64,000 nucleotides of DNA from Undibacterium_A arcticum. Lineage in GTDB: Bacteria; Pseudomonadota; Gammaproteobacteria; Burkholderiales; Burkholderiaceae_D. The first letter of the stretch is position 1. The number at the start of each line of letters is the position of its first letter. Where the stretch lies: assembly GCF_042660705.1 (NCBI RefSeq), contig NZ_JBHSUQ010000001.1; one strand, 5' to 3'. The translations under genes and the position numbers were made by a program. Below the pieces are notes generated by a model. That model was not told where the DNA came from. It ran no database searches and saw only the letters and a list, made by a program, of their open reading frames with translations. This document shows positions 36,420-45,236 of the stretch, piece after piece.

Positions 36420-36704
36420 CCCTATTACACCGTTAGTGATGAAGAGCTTTACCGGCTGCTGGCGTTGGTGGAGCAGACCGAGGGCCTGCAACTTGAGCCA
36501 TCCGCGTTAGCCGGTGTTCCGGGCATGGCAAGGGTATTGACCGAGCAGCAGCACTACCGAACCCGGATGGGATTGACGGCCTCCCGTCTCGCGAAGGCGA
36601 CCCATCTCGCTTGGGCGACGGGTGGCAGTATGGTACCTGAGCAGGAAATGGCCATTACGTCGCAAAAGGCAAGCAGTTGTTGCAGAGTGAACAACGCTAG
36701 GATG
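36420..36704 (+). pseudogene. dsdA: C-terminal fragment of D-serine dehydratase
   Basis: The reading YTVSDEELYRLLALVEQTEGLQLEPSALAGVPGMARVL...LAKATHLAWATGGSMVPEQEM matches the end of DsdA, a PLP enzyme that deaminates D-serine. A one-base loss near 36650 shifts the final HYVAKGKQLLQSEQR out of frame, ending at TAG 36704. The N-terminal three quarters, including the PLP lysine, is absent. The fragment abuts the transporter fragment directly. Confidence 0.8.
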
Positions 36705-36904
36705 TTCACTAACTACGCGTAGGACTGTGTCCGGCTGAGCCGGCGCAGCTCTCAGCGACACGGCGGCACCGCGGAAGAGCAATTTCAGTGAAAGCCGGTC
36801 ATCATGGGCAGTGGTCGCTGCCAATCGTGCCGGTCCAGTTTGCGCATTCTCCATTCCGGATCGTAAATGGAGGTTGCCCCGGCAAGATACGCTTCCTGCT
36901 GTGT

Positions 36905-37291
36905 GCGCTGGCGATGCATCCGTCGGAGCTTGAACACGGTCACGTGATGGTGCGCTACTTCTTCGCCGGCTCGGGGCGCCAGCGGCCAATCGAGCTTAGC
37001 TTGGGCGAGCAGCGCGTGACGGTCAAAGGGCGTTACTTCATCGGCGTGAACGACACCAACGCCTTGCTCGCGGCCGCGCTGGCGGGCCTTGGCATCATGC
37101 ATGCGCCGAGCTTCATGGCGCAGCCGCACATCGATGCGGGCCTGCTGGTGCCGGTGCTAAAGGAATGGTCTGCTGAGCTCAACCCGATTTCCATCGTGTA
37201 TTCGCCGAACCGCCATCTCAGCACGCGAGTGCGGGTGTTCGTCGATTGGATGGTTGAGCTGTTCAATGCGCAGCGGCTTGTCCTCGCTTAA
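36905..37291 (+). pseudogene. C-terminal fragment of a LysR-family regulator
   Basis: About 125 residues of the effector-binding domain: HPSELEHGHVMVRYFFAGSGRQRPIEL, then VNDTNALLAAALAGLGIMHAPSFMAQPHIDAGLLVPVL and VRVFVDWMVELF. The helix-turn-helix and the first half of the sensor domain are missing. The upstream 36788-36900 is open in frame but does not resemble LysR. Confidence 0.75.
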
Positions 37292-38878
37292 CGCTGTCGC
37301 CTGTGTTTCTTGAGCGTGGCCGCCAATCAACAACCAGGCGCTCAAGGCACTGCCTAATGCCAGCAACGCAGAGAGCAACATCACCCAACGGAAGCCCGAT
37401 ACGTACGATTCCTTAATTGCGCTTTTCAGTGCTACCCGCTCCTGTTCGCTCGCTTGTGCCGGCAACTCGATCGCAGCAAGTTTGGCACGCTGCGCCTCTA
37501 CTGTGTGCAACTTGTCCGGCGCCATATTCAAGGTCCTGAGATGTCGGTCCAGGCTGCATTGAACGCCAGGTTCATCACAATCCCGAAGATCGCAATGGCC
37601 AGCAAGGCGGCGGTACGCGAGACGGCGTTGTTGACGCCTGATGCCGCGCCGGCAAGGCTCTGATCGACCGCATTCATGACCGTCGTGGTCAGCGGCGCGA
37701 CACTGATCGACATGCCGAATCCCAGCGTCAGCACCGCCGGGAAATAATTAGCCCAGTAACTGCCGCCCACGCCGGGAACGGCGAACCCGGCGAATCCGAT
37801 TGCCGCAATCGTCGGGCCAATCACGAGCGGTCCCTTGGCGCCATATCGGTCAACCAGTCCCCCGCTCCATCTGGACAGGAAACAGCAGTAGCACAAACGG
37901 CAGCAGCGCAGCGCCAGCGGCGACCGCGGAATATCCTTGCACTTGAATCAGGTTCAGCGGAAAAAAATACAGGCCGCCGCCAAGCGCCGCATACAGCAGG
38001 AGCGTCAGCAAGTTCGCCCCGCTGAAATTGTGGGAACGGAACAAGCGAAGCGGCAGCATAGGGGCGGCATGGCGTGACTCGACGCCAATAAAAAGGGCAA
38101 TCATCAGCGCAGCCAGAACAAGCGTAGCAACCACCGTCACGTCGCTCCATCCTTGGTTCGACGATTCGATCAAGCCATAGACCAGACATCCCAGCCCGAT
38201 GCTGGCCAGCGCAGCGCCAGCCCAGTCCAGGCTGCCTGAGGCGCGCTGGTCGCGGCTTTCGGGCACGCATCTGAACGTGAGGATCAGGACCAGCAAGGCG
38301 AGCGGGACGTTGATCAGAAATGCCAGCCGCCACGAACCATGCTCAATGAGAAAACCGCCGAGCACCGGTCCAATCGCGGCGGTGATGGCGGTATAACCGG
38401 ACCAGGTGCCGATCGCCTTGCCGCGTTCGCTTGCGGGAAACGAGGCGCTGATGAGGGCGAGGCTGCCCGGGACCAGCAAGGCGCCGCCGATTCCCTGCAC
38501 CGCCCGGGCGAAAATCAATTGCATGATGCTGCCAGACACCCCGCACCAGATGGACGCGACGGCAAATAGCGCGATGCCAAGGGTAAACACGCGCCGCCGC
38601 CCGAACCGGTCGCCCGCGGTGCCGCCAACCAGCAGCAACGCCGCCAGGAATAGCGCGTAGGCTTCCACCACCCACTGCACATCGGTCGCGCTGGCACCGA
38701 ATGTGCGTTGCAAGGCCGGAAGCGCGATATTGACCACGGTGCCGTCGATAAACACCATGCTAGAGGCGAGTATCGTGGCCACCAGCACCCATGGGCGCGC
38801 GCTGGGCTTGCACAGTGAATCCGCCGCCGCGTCAGCAGTAGCGCCCTCGTCACGAACGGGGATTGGCGATACAGTCAT
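37157..38878 (-). pseudogene. MFS drug-efflux transporter (DHA2, 14-helix type), frameshifted and 3'-truncated
   Basis: The first 350 residues are intact: VATILASSMVFIDGTVVNIALPALQRTFGAS, RFGRRRVFTLGIALFAVAS and ARAVQGIGGALLVPGSLALI are EmrB/QacA-family motifs. A one-base insertion near 37868 (TTT for TT) and a one-base change near 37530 break the frame. The last helix (FRWVMLLSALLALGSALSAWLLIGG) is in the third frame. After about 37290 the frame runs antisense into the LysR fragment, so the natural 3' end is replaced. I preferred the ATG at 38878, eight bases after GGGAG. The frameshifts may be sequencing errors; the 3' junction is real rearrangement. Confidence 0.75.
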
Positions 38879-39220
38879 TGACATCACTCCCGCATGAGCT
38901 GGCATTGGCAATGCATAGTCGCGGGTCCGAGGATGGCAATCCGCTCTCACACTGGCAAGGGCCATCTTCTATCCGCTTGAGCGACGGTAGTAGGTCGAAG
39001 GCAACCGCGGGACATATCAAAGTGCAGTAGCGGCTGGCCTAATACTTTGGTTTTGTAACTATGACTAACAACAATTCTGGTTGACGCGATCAAGCTGCTC
39101 AAGCCCAACACCAATTGCGTCAATTTATCATCAGGCAACACCCAGATCTGCGAATGCGCTGCCGCGATTCCGGTTGCGGCGGTAATAACCGGCGCGACCC
39201 ACCCAGCGTCGGGCGTCACG

Positions 39221-39469
39221 TCAAGCAGGATCGCGCTCTCGGTAGTGTGCATGAATACTTGACCGCCATGGCCAAGCCGGAAGCACACGCCGTACCCCGT
39301 TGCATTCGTCTTTTTTTATGCAGCGCTGCAAATCCCAATTGTAATGATCAATCCAAGCCTCAACGTCATACGTTGTTGTTAAATCGATCCACGGCCGCTC
39401 GGAAAACTCTTCGGGATTGCTGGCATCGGTGCCGGATGCCATGGCGCCAGGCTGTTCAATTATCGTCAT
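39221..39469 (-). CDS. Hypothetical protein, possibly a fragment
   Basis: An open frame of 82 codons, MTIIEQPGAMASGTDASNPEEF..., with the segment WIDLTTTYDVEAWIDHYNWDLQRCIKK. This faintly recalls DUF3606 (Dxx-D-V-xx-W pattern) but lacks its ending. A second minus-strand frame (38947-39288) overlaps. Neither has a clear ribosome binding site. It lies in a region of decayed genes and may not be expressed. Confidence 0.3.
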   Translation of the reverse strand: MTIIEQPGAMASGTDASNPEEFSERPWIDLTTTYDVEAWIDHYNWDLQRCIKKDECNGVRRVLPAWPWRSSIHAHYRERDPA

Positions 39470-39729
39470 GCAGCCAGTTTACACCGCCGCGAATTGCTGC
39501 ACGCGGCGTCCACCTTCGGGCAGAAGCTCAATGCCTTCCGGCAAACGACACGCCTCCATCACGGCGCATGTCGACCTGAGCGCGGAAAGCCTGGCCTCGC
39601 CCTGCATAATCAGGTCCGACGATGGGATATCCGATCGGGCGGTCGATTGGTGATTGGTGATTGCATGAGTAGGCGCCGCGATAAGGATGGCAGCGCGCTG
39701 TCACGCCGCCATCGGTGTTCCACATGGGA

Positions 39730-40292
39730 TTAATGCGCCGCGACGGCGTTGGCCGGTGTGGCGAGAGGATGGATGCCCGCATTGCGATCCAGTCGGCCGG
39801 CCAGAGTCGTCAGGCCAAGTGCCCCGAGCACGACGAGAGCGCCAATCCACGGGGTCGCCATCAATCCAAGATGGGCCACGATCAACCCACCGCCCCAGGC
39901 ACCGCCAGCAATACCGATGTTGAACGCTGCGATATTCAGCCCTGAGGCCACGTCGATCGCCTGCGGTGCATCACGTTCGGCCCGCTGCACCACATACACT
40001 TGCAAACCAGGTACGTTGCCGAACGCGACTGCGCCCCACACCAATACCGTAGCCAGAGCCAGCCACGTGTTGGAAGCAGTAAAGGTAAGCACAAACAACA
40101 CGAGTGCCAATAAGGTAAATACGATTTGCAGCGCACGAATTGGGCCTTTCTTGTCAGCCAGCTTGCCGCCCCAGATATTGCCGAATGCGACTGACACGCC
40201 ATACACCAGCATGACCAGACTGACACTGGCAGCAGAGAATCCCGACACCTCCTGCAAAATGGGCGCAAGGTAGGTGAAGGCGATGAACGATC
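39730..40292 (-). pseudogene. MFS transporter, N-terminal half removed by IS1595 copy 2
   Basis: About 187 residues of an arabinose-efflux-type MFS protein: SFIAFTYLAPILQEVSGFSAASVSLVMLVYGVSVAFGNIWGGKLADKKG (cytoplasmic-loop motif GKLADKKG), then four to five further helices to the natural stop. Reading upstream it runs directly into the insertion sequence at 40293. About 200 N-terminal residues are missing. Confidence 0.85.
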
Positions 40293-41403
40293 CGTGCTTA
40301 TCCGGTTGTCTCCCAAACCCACTACCGGTAGTATATTGAGCATCTGCGCCAACCTGGGGCGATCATGGTTATCGATGTGCTTGACCGAGACGATCTGCCG
40401 TTTCCGCACTCGCTGCCGGAGTTTCAGCGACTGTTTCCGGACGAAGCGGCGTGCGCGGCCTACCTTGAGCGCGCTCGTTGGAGCGATGGGTTCATCTGTG
40501 ACCACTGTGGCTCGCCCAGTGAGCCGTACCGCTTTGCCAATCGCCCCGGCGTTTTCCGGTGTCGTCATTGCAACCGCGACGCGAGCCTCACTGCTGGCAC
40601 CGTCATGGAACGTACGCACACACCGCTCTCGGTGTGGTTCTGGGCAGCCTACCTGGTCGCCAGCCAGACACCGGGAATGTCGGCCGTTCAGTTCCAGCGG
40701 CAACTCGGGCTGTCGCGCTACGAGACCGCCTTCCAGATCCTCCACAAGTTGCGGGTCGGCATGGTGCGTCCCGACCAAGATCGGATCGGTGGCCACCCCG
40801 GAGACCACGTCGAGGCCGATGAAACCTGGGTGGGCGGACGTACGCGAGGTAAGGGGCGAGGCGTTCACGACATGGTGCTCGTGGCCGGTGCTGTCGAAGT
40901 CCGTCAGCGCAAGCGGGGCGGAAGTCTCGACAAACGAAAGACCGGCCGCTATGCCGGGCGCGTTCGATTCGCAGTGGTGCCGGATCGGAGCGCCAAATCG
41001 CTGGGCGGCTTCATCGAGCGCGTCGTGACGCCAGGCGCCACCATTGTCACCGACGACTGGAGCGGCTACGCAACGCTCGGAAGGCGCGGGTATCTTCACA
41101 CCGCCGTTCCAGAACGTGGCGACATGCAAGTTGCCGAGACCTTCCTGCCCATCATCCACCTCGTGTTCTCCAATCTCAAGACATGGTTGCGCGGCATCCA
41201 TCACGGCGTCAGCCCGCAACATCTGCAAGCCTATCTCAACGAATTTACGTTCCGATTCAACCGCCGTTTTTATCCCTTCAACGCCTTCCGCTCCCTGCTT
41301 GGCATCGCAGGCGACGTCACCGCGTCAACCTATGCCGAGCTTTATGCCGCGAAATCACGATCCACTACATCTAGTAGGCTTGGGAGCTAACCGGATAAGC
41401 ACG
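40293..41403 (+). mobile_element. IS1595-family insertion sequence, copy 2
   Basis: The same 1111-base length, terminal repeats and encoded protein as copy 1, in opposite orientation. The flanking octamers (GAACGATC left, AAACGAAC right) do not match, so no target duplication is present. Both neighbouring genes lack their 5' ends. This indicates a deletion next to the element after insertion, or recombination between two insertions. Confidence 0.92.
40365..41390 (+). CDS. IS1595-family transposase (copy 2)
   Basis: A 341-residue protein identical to the transposase of copy 1, with the zinc ribbon and ISXO2-like catalytic domain intact. The identity implies very recent transposition or gene conversion. 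Confidence 0.92.
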   Translation: MVIDVLDRDDLPFPHSLPEFQRLFPDEAACAAYLERARWSDGFICDHCGSPSEPYRFANRPGVFRCRHCNRDASLTAGTVMERTHTPLSVWFWAAYLVASQTPGMSAVQFQRQLGLSRYETAFQILHKLRVGMVRPDQDRIGGHPGDHVEADETWVGGRTRGKGRGVHDMVLVAGAVEVRQRKRGGSLDKRKTGRYAGRVRFAVVPDRSAKSLGGFIERVVTPGATIVTDDWSGYATLGRRGYLHTAVPERGDMQVAETFLPIIHLVFSNLKTWLRGIHHGVSPQHLQAYLNEFTFRFNRRFYPFNAFRSLLGIAGDVTASTYAELYAAKSRSTTSSRLGS

Positions 41404-42120
41404 AAACGAACTACCCGTCGACTGGACCTGACCGATGAGGGTGAGTGGTTACTCGCGCGGGCAAGGAAAATCCTGTCCGACTTGCAGGACACGGAACAGC
41501 AACTGGCGGCCCGTCTTGCGCAACCCTCAGGCCTGGTGCGTATCAATGCCGCCACGCCGGTCCTGGATCACCTGATTGCACCGTTGGTAGCGGATTTTCT
41601 GGATGCTTACCCGTTGGTGCGACTGGAGCTGATGAGTGGCGAAACCGTGGTCGATCTGATTGAGGAGCGTGCAGACCTGGCTATTCGCATCGGTCCGCTG
41701 GCCGATTCCACTCTGAACGCCCGACGTCTGGGGACAAGTCGTCTGCGGTTGCTGGCGTCTCCTGAGTATCTGGCCCGGCACGGTACCCCAGATAAAATAG
41801 ATAAGCTTTCAGGTCATCGCCTACTCGGCTTTACCGCCCCAGCCTCGCTGAATATCTGGCCCTTGCCGCAACAGGGTGGCGATGGATTGCCAGTGGCACC
41901 AGCTATTACGGCCTCCAGTGGCGAGACGTTGCGTCACCTTGCATTGGCCGGTGCCGGGGTGGTTTGCCTAGCCGATTTTCTCACTCGTCATGATGTGTCG
42001 AGCGGCCATTTGGTGGCCATACTGGAATCAGTGACACTGCCCTGGACACAGCCGGTATGGGCGGTATTTTATAAACAAGAGGCATTGGCGCCTCGCGTTG
42101 CAGCGTTGGTCAGTTTTTAG
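41404..42120 (+). pseudogene. LysR-family regulator lacking its DNA-binding N-terminus
   Basis: About 238 residues. It begins within the wing after the helix-turn-helix (RRLDLTDEGEWLLARARKILSDLQDTEQQLA) and continues through the whole effector domain (GLVRINAATPVLDHLIAPLVADFLDAYPLVRLELMSG, DLAIRIGPLADSTLNARRLG). The first 50-55 residues are replaced by IS copy 2. It was probably divergent from, and the regulator of, the MFS gene on the other side of the element. Confidence 0.85.
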
Positions 42121-42528
42121 CGCAGCGGCTAACGGGCGGAATACTGGAATCCAATTCATAAGTAACGGCACAAGAAAATTATAGAAAGAGCGAATAACCC
42201 CTTGCCAGTAATTGAGGCTCGCTGCAAGTACTGGATGAGTAGCAATGTCGGGTTCGGGTCAAAATGATCCTACCCACGATAGACGGCTCCCGGCATTGAC
42301 ATACGAATGGCGTACCCCATAAGGGGCCAACCAAAACCTAAAGTGGCCCGGCGCCAAAATGAATGCGCCGTAATTACCCATGGCCGTTTTTGTCCGCATC
42401 CTGTCTGCCACACGTATTTCGCCGCCCTGTCTTCATCGCATAAGATGATTTTGACGACGTATCCCGATCCGGGCCAGCGCCGTCTTTTGATGGCGCCGCC
42501 ATCCGCGTATCCACATGGGAAGGGGTGA
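42121..42528. other. Spacer with no supportable gene
   Basis: About 400 bases between the LysR fragment and the DJ-1 family gene. Short open frames are present on both strands without recognisable products. GGAAGGGGTG just before 42529 is the probable ribosome binding site of the next gene. Confidence 0.5.
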
Positions 42529-43179
42529 ATGATGTTGAGCATAGGCATACTGATTTTTGATGACGTCGAGATACTGGACTTTTCCGGTCCCTATGAAGTG
42601 TTCTCGACTGCCGCACGCGTGTATGCGCGCCTTGCTACGGCGCAAACGCTGTTCCGGTGCTTTCTGATCGCAGACGAAATGCGCCCTATCCGCACCCGCG
42701 GCGGCATGAAGGTTCTGCCGGATTGCGTACTGTTACCGTCAGCGGATATTGATGTGCTGATCGTCCCAGGCGGTGATGTATCGGAAGTTCTCGATAATCC
42801 GGCCGTGATCAACTGGATTCGTACCCAGGCCAGGGATGCGACGATCACGGCATCGGTGTGTACCGGCGCCTTCCTGCTCGCCAAGGCGGGCCTGCTGGAT
42901 GGGTTACATGCGACGACGCATTGGCAGGACCAGGATGACATGCGAGCCTCTTTCCCCGCAGTGACGGTGCGCCAGGATGCGCCGTGGATCGACTGCGGTA
43001 AAGTAGTGACTTCCGCCGGTATTGCGGCTGGCATCGACATGAGCCTGCATCTGGTCGAACGTCTGGCGGGCAGGCAACTGGCGAATGCCACGGCAAAGCA
43101 AATGGAATATCGATGGAATACCCATGGAACAGATAACTCCGCCCAAACAGCCGATTCCGGTTTATATTTTGCTGCGTGA
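42529..43179 (+). CDS. DJ-1/PfpI family protein
   Basis: A 216-residue class I glutamine-amidotransferase-like protein. SIGILIFDDVEILDFSGPYEVFSTA opens the domain and the nucleophile-elbow cysteine is in ITASVCTGAFLLAKAGLLDGLHATTHW. This His/Cys arrangement occurs in isonitrile hydratase-like and GlxA-like proteins. The 3' end overlaps the next gene by 56 bases. The last 20 residues (NTHGTDNSAQTADSG) are translated from the overlap and may reflect a lost stop or a frameshift. The substrate is unknown. Confidence 0.78.
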   Translation: MMLSIGILIFDDVEILDFSGPYEVFSTAARVYARLATAQTLFRCFLIADEMRPIRTRGGMKVLPDCVLLPSADIDVLIVPGGDVSEVLDNPAVINWIRTQARDATITASVCTGAFLLAKAGLLDGLHATTHWQDQDDMRASFPAVTVRQDAPWIDCGKVVTSAGIAAGIDMSLHLVERLAGRQLANATAKQMEYRWNTHGTDNSAQTADSGLYFAA

Positions 43180-44137
43180 AAATACGCTGGCACTGGATCT
43201 GATCGGTCCGGCAGAAGTTCTGCGTTATGCCAATCGCCTCGCGGAAATGGAAGGCAGGCCAGCGCTGTTTGACTTGCGCTACATTAGTGCCGAATCACGC
43301 ATCGACACATCGATCGGGCTGAGTTTGGCGGGTTTCTCCGCTCTGCCGAAGCGTGTGCCCACCAATGCAATGCTGCTATTAATCGGTTGCACCGGCAATG
43401 ACGACGATTTCAGCGGCCTCGCAGCCCAAGCCACCGTCGCCTGGTTACGCCGACACGTCAAGCCGAGCCACCGCCTGCTGTGCATCTGTACCGGCGCGCT
43501 GCTGGCGGGCTATGCTGGTTTGCTCGATGATCGGCAATGCACCACGCATCATAATCATTACGACAGTTTGCGCAAGCTGGCGCCACGCGCGCGGGTGCTA
43601 GAGAATCGGATCTTCGTCGAAGACGGCTCTGCCTACACCAGCGCTGGGGTCACCGCCGGGATCGACTTGACGCTGCATGTGGTGGCACAGATCGCCGGGT
43701 ATCAATTCGCCGCCGCCATCGCTAGAACGATGGTCATCTATATGCGGCGCGCCGGCACCGACCCGCAATTGTCGCCGTGGCTGGCATTCCGCAATCACCT
43801 CCATCCGGCAATTCATCGCGTACAGGACGCGATCATTGGTAATCCGTCTGCCGATTGGACCATTGCGCAATTGGCGCAAATTGCCTGCAGCAGCGAGCGT
43901 CATCTGACGCGATTGTTTCGCGAGCACACTGGAACCGGCGTGGTGGATTATCTGCACCGCATCCGCATCGGATTGGCACGCGAGCTGCTGGTGCAGTCCG
44001 ATCTGGGCATCGAACGTGTCGCCGAAGTGGGCTTTAATTCAACCCGGCAGTTGCGGCGCATCTGGAAAAAATTCGAAACGACGCCGCCGAGCCACTACCG
44101 CGCAATCGACCGGGACGCAGCGACAGGCCATTTTTGA
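43124..44137 (+). CDS. GlxA-type transcriptional regulator (DJ-1 domain plus AraC HTH)
   Basis: A 337-residue protein. Residues 10-190 form a DJ-1/PfpI-like sensor (PVYILLRENTLALDLIGPAEVLRYANRLAE, CICTGALLAGYAGLLDDRQCTTHHNHYD). The C-terminal 100 residues form an AraC domain (ADWTIAQLAQIACSSERHLTRLFREHTGTGVVDYLHRIRIGLARELLVQSDLGIERVAEVGFNSTRQLRRIWKKF). I chose the ATG at 43124. The upstream neighbour has only the sensor-type domain, so the pair may act together, the first as enzyme or decoy. The ligand is unknown. Confidence 0.85.
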   Translation: MEQITPPKQPIPVYILLRENTLALDLIGPAEVLRYANRLAEMEGRPALFDLRYISAESRIDTSIGLSLAGFSALPKRVPTNAMLLLIGCTGNDDDFSGLAAQATVAWLRRHVKPSHRLLCICTGALLAGYAGLLDDRQCTTHHNHYDSLRKLAPRARVLENRIFVEDGSAYTSAGVTAGIDLTLHVVAQIAGYQFAAAIARTMVIYMRRAGTDPQLSPWLAFRNHLHPAIHRVQDAIIGNPSADWTIAQLAQIACSSERHLTRLFREHTGTGVVDYLHRIRIGLARELLVQSDLGIERVAEVGFNSTRQLRRIWKKFETTPPSHYRAIDRDAATGHF

Positions 44138-44316
44138 CTAGTCCTGAACATGCGCTAAAAGCGGAATGTGGGATATTCGTAAAAGTCGCACAACGGCCAT
44201 CACCTGCCGCTGAAAGCTAGTCCGATATCTCCCATAGCCGCCCTTCAACCGATTACTTTCGTCGGGTCGATTGCCTGAATATCCACACAGACCCATACTT
44301 GAAGAAAGGTTTCACG

Positions 44317-45020
44317 ATGACCAATCTCTCTGCCTTCACCATCACAAAGAAATGGCCCGCCCGGCACCCGGACCGACTCCAACTCTATTCCCTGCCTACC
44401 CCAATGGCGTCAAGGTTTCGATCATGCTGGAAGAGAGCGGCCTGCCATACGAGCCTCATCTCGTCAGCTTTGAACGCAATGACCAGATGTCGCCGGAATT
44501 TCTATCGCTCAATCCCAACAACAAGATCCCGGCGATCCTCGATCCCAACGGTCCGGACGGTCGGCCACTCGCGCTGTTCGAATCCGGCGCGATCCTGATC
44601 TATCTCGCTGACAAGAGCGGTCAGTTCATGCCGCAGGATTGCACCGGCCGCTACGAGACGATCCAGTGGCTGATGTTCCAGATGGGCGGCATTGGGCCGA
44701 TGTTCGGCCAGGTTGGCTTTTTCAACAAATTCGCCGGCAAGGAATACGAGGACAAGCGCCCGCGCGACCGCTACGTGGCGGAATCGAGGCGCCTGCTCGG
44801 CGTACTCAATCAGCGGCTTGCAGGCCGTCGCTGGATCATGGGCGATGCCTATACCGTCGCCGACATGGCCACCTTTCCCTGGGTGCGCAACTTGGTCGGA
44901 TTCTACGAGGCCAGCGATCTGGTGGGAATCTCCGATTTCCCGCATGTCACGCGGGCGCTCGATACCTTCCTTGCGCGTCCAGCGGTCGCAAAAGGTATCG
45001 GCATCCCCAGCCGGACCTGA
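44317..45020 (+). CDS. Glutathione S-transferase (YghU/YfcG-like), one frameshift
   Basis: The N-terminus MTNLSAFTITKKWPARHPDRLQLYSLPTP is in one frame and the rest (NGVKVSIMLEESGLPYEPHLVSF, NPNNKIPAILDPNGPDG, LFESGAILIYLAD) in another. One C is missing from a C-run near 44400 (ACCCCAATGG should be ACC CCC AAT GG). The corrected protein is about 234 residues. The glutathione-binding PAI and ES motifs and the C-terminal DAYTVADMATFPWVRN are normal. The break matches the window's homopolymer errors, so the gene is probably intact in vivo. Confidence 0.85.
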
Positions 45021-45236
45021 TCTTCGCACAGGCTGGATGATGTTCCTGCCTCGGACCAGGGTCGCACCCCCGAGCGCCTCGAATTCGACCGCCAAAAGCA
45101 GACGCTCAATGTCTCGGTCGCGGTCGAAGCCGGGGCTGCATGTTCAACGCCGATCCGATCTCTGGGCGCGCACGCCAGCGCCCGGGAAGTCTCACAAGCG
45201 CGGCGCGACATCAGCGCGGCGGTGTAGCATGTCGTC

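Noticed and set aside
39936..41228. A 430-codon minus-strand frame spanning IS copy 2 and the MFS fragment
   Set aside because: It is the antisense of the IS transposase joined to an out-of-frame MFS segment. No protein family matches.
45021..45236. A small gene between the first GST and the HTH gene
   Set aside because: One frame reads plausibly (GRTPERLEFDRQKQTLNVSV) but has no start, no ribosome binding site and no recognised family. It may be a relic.
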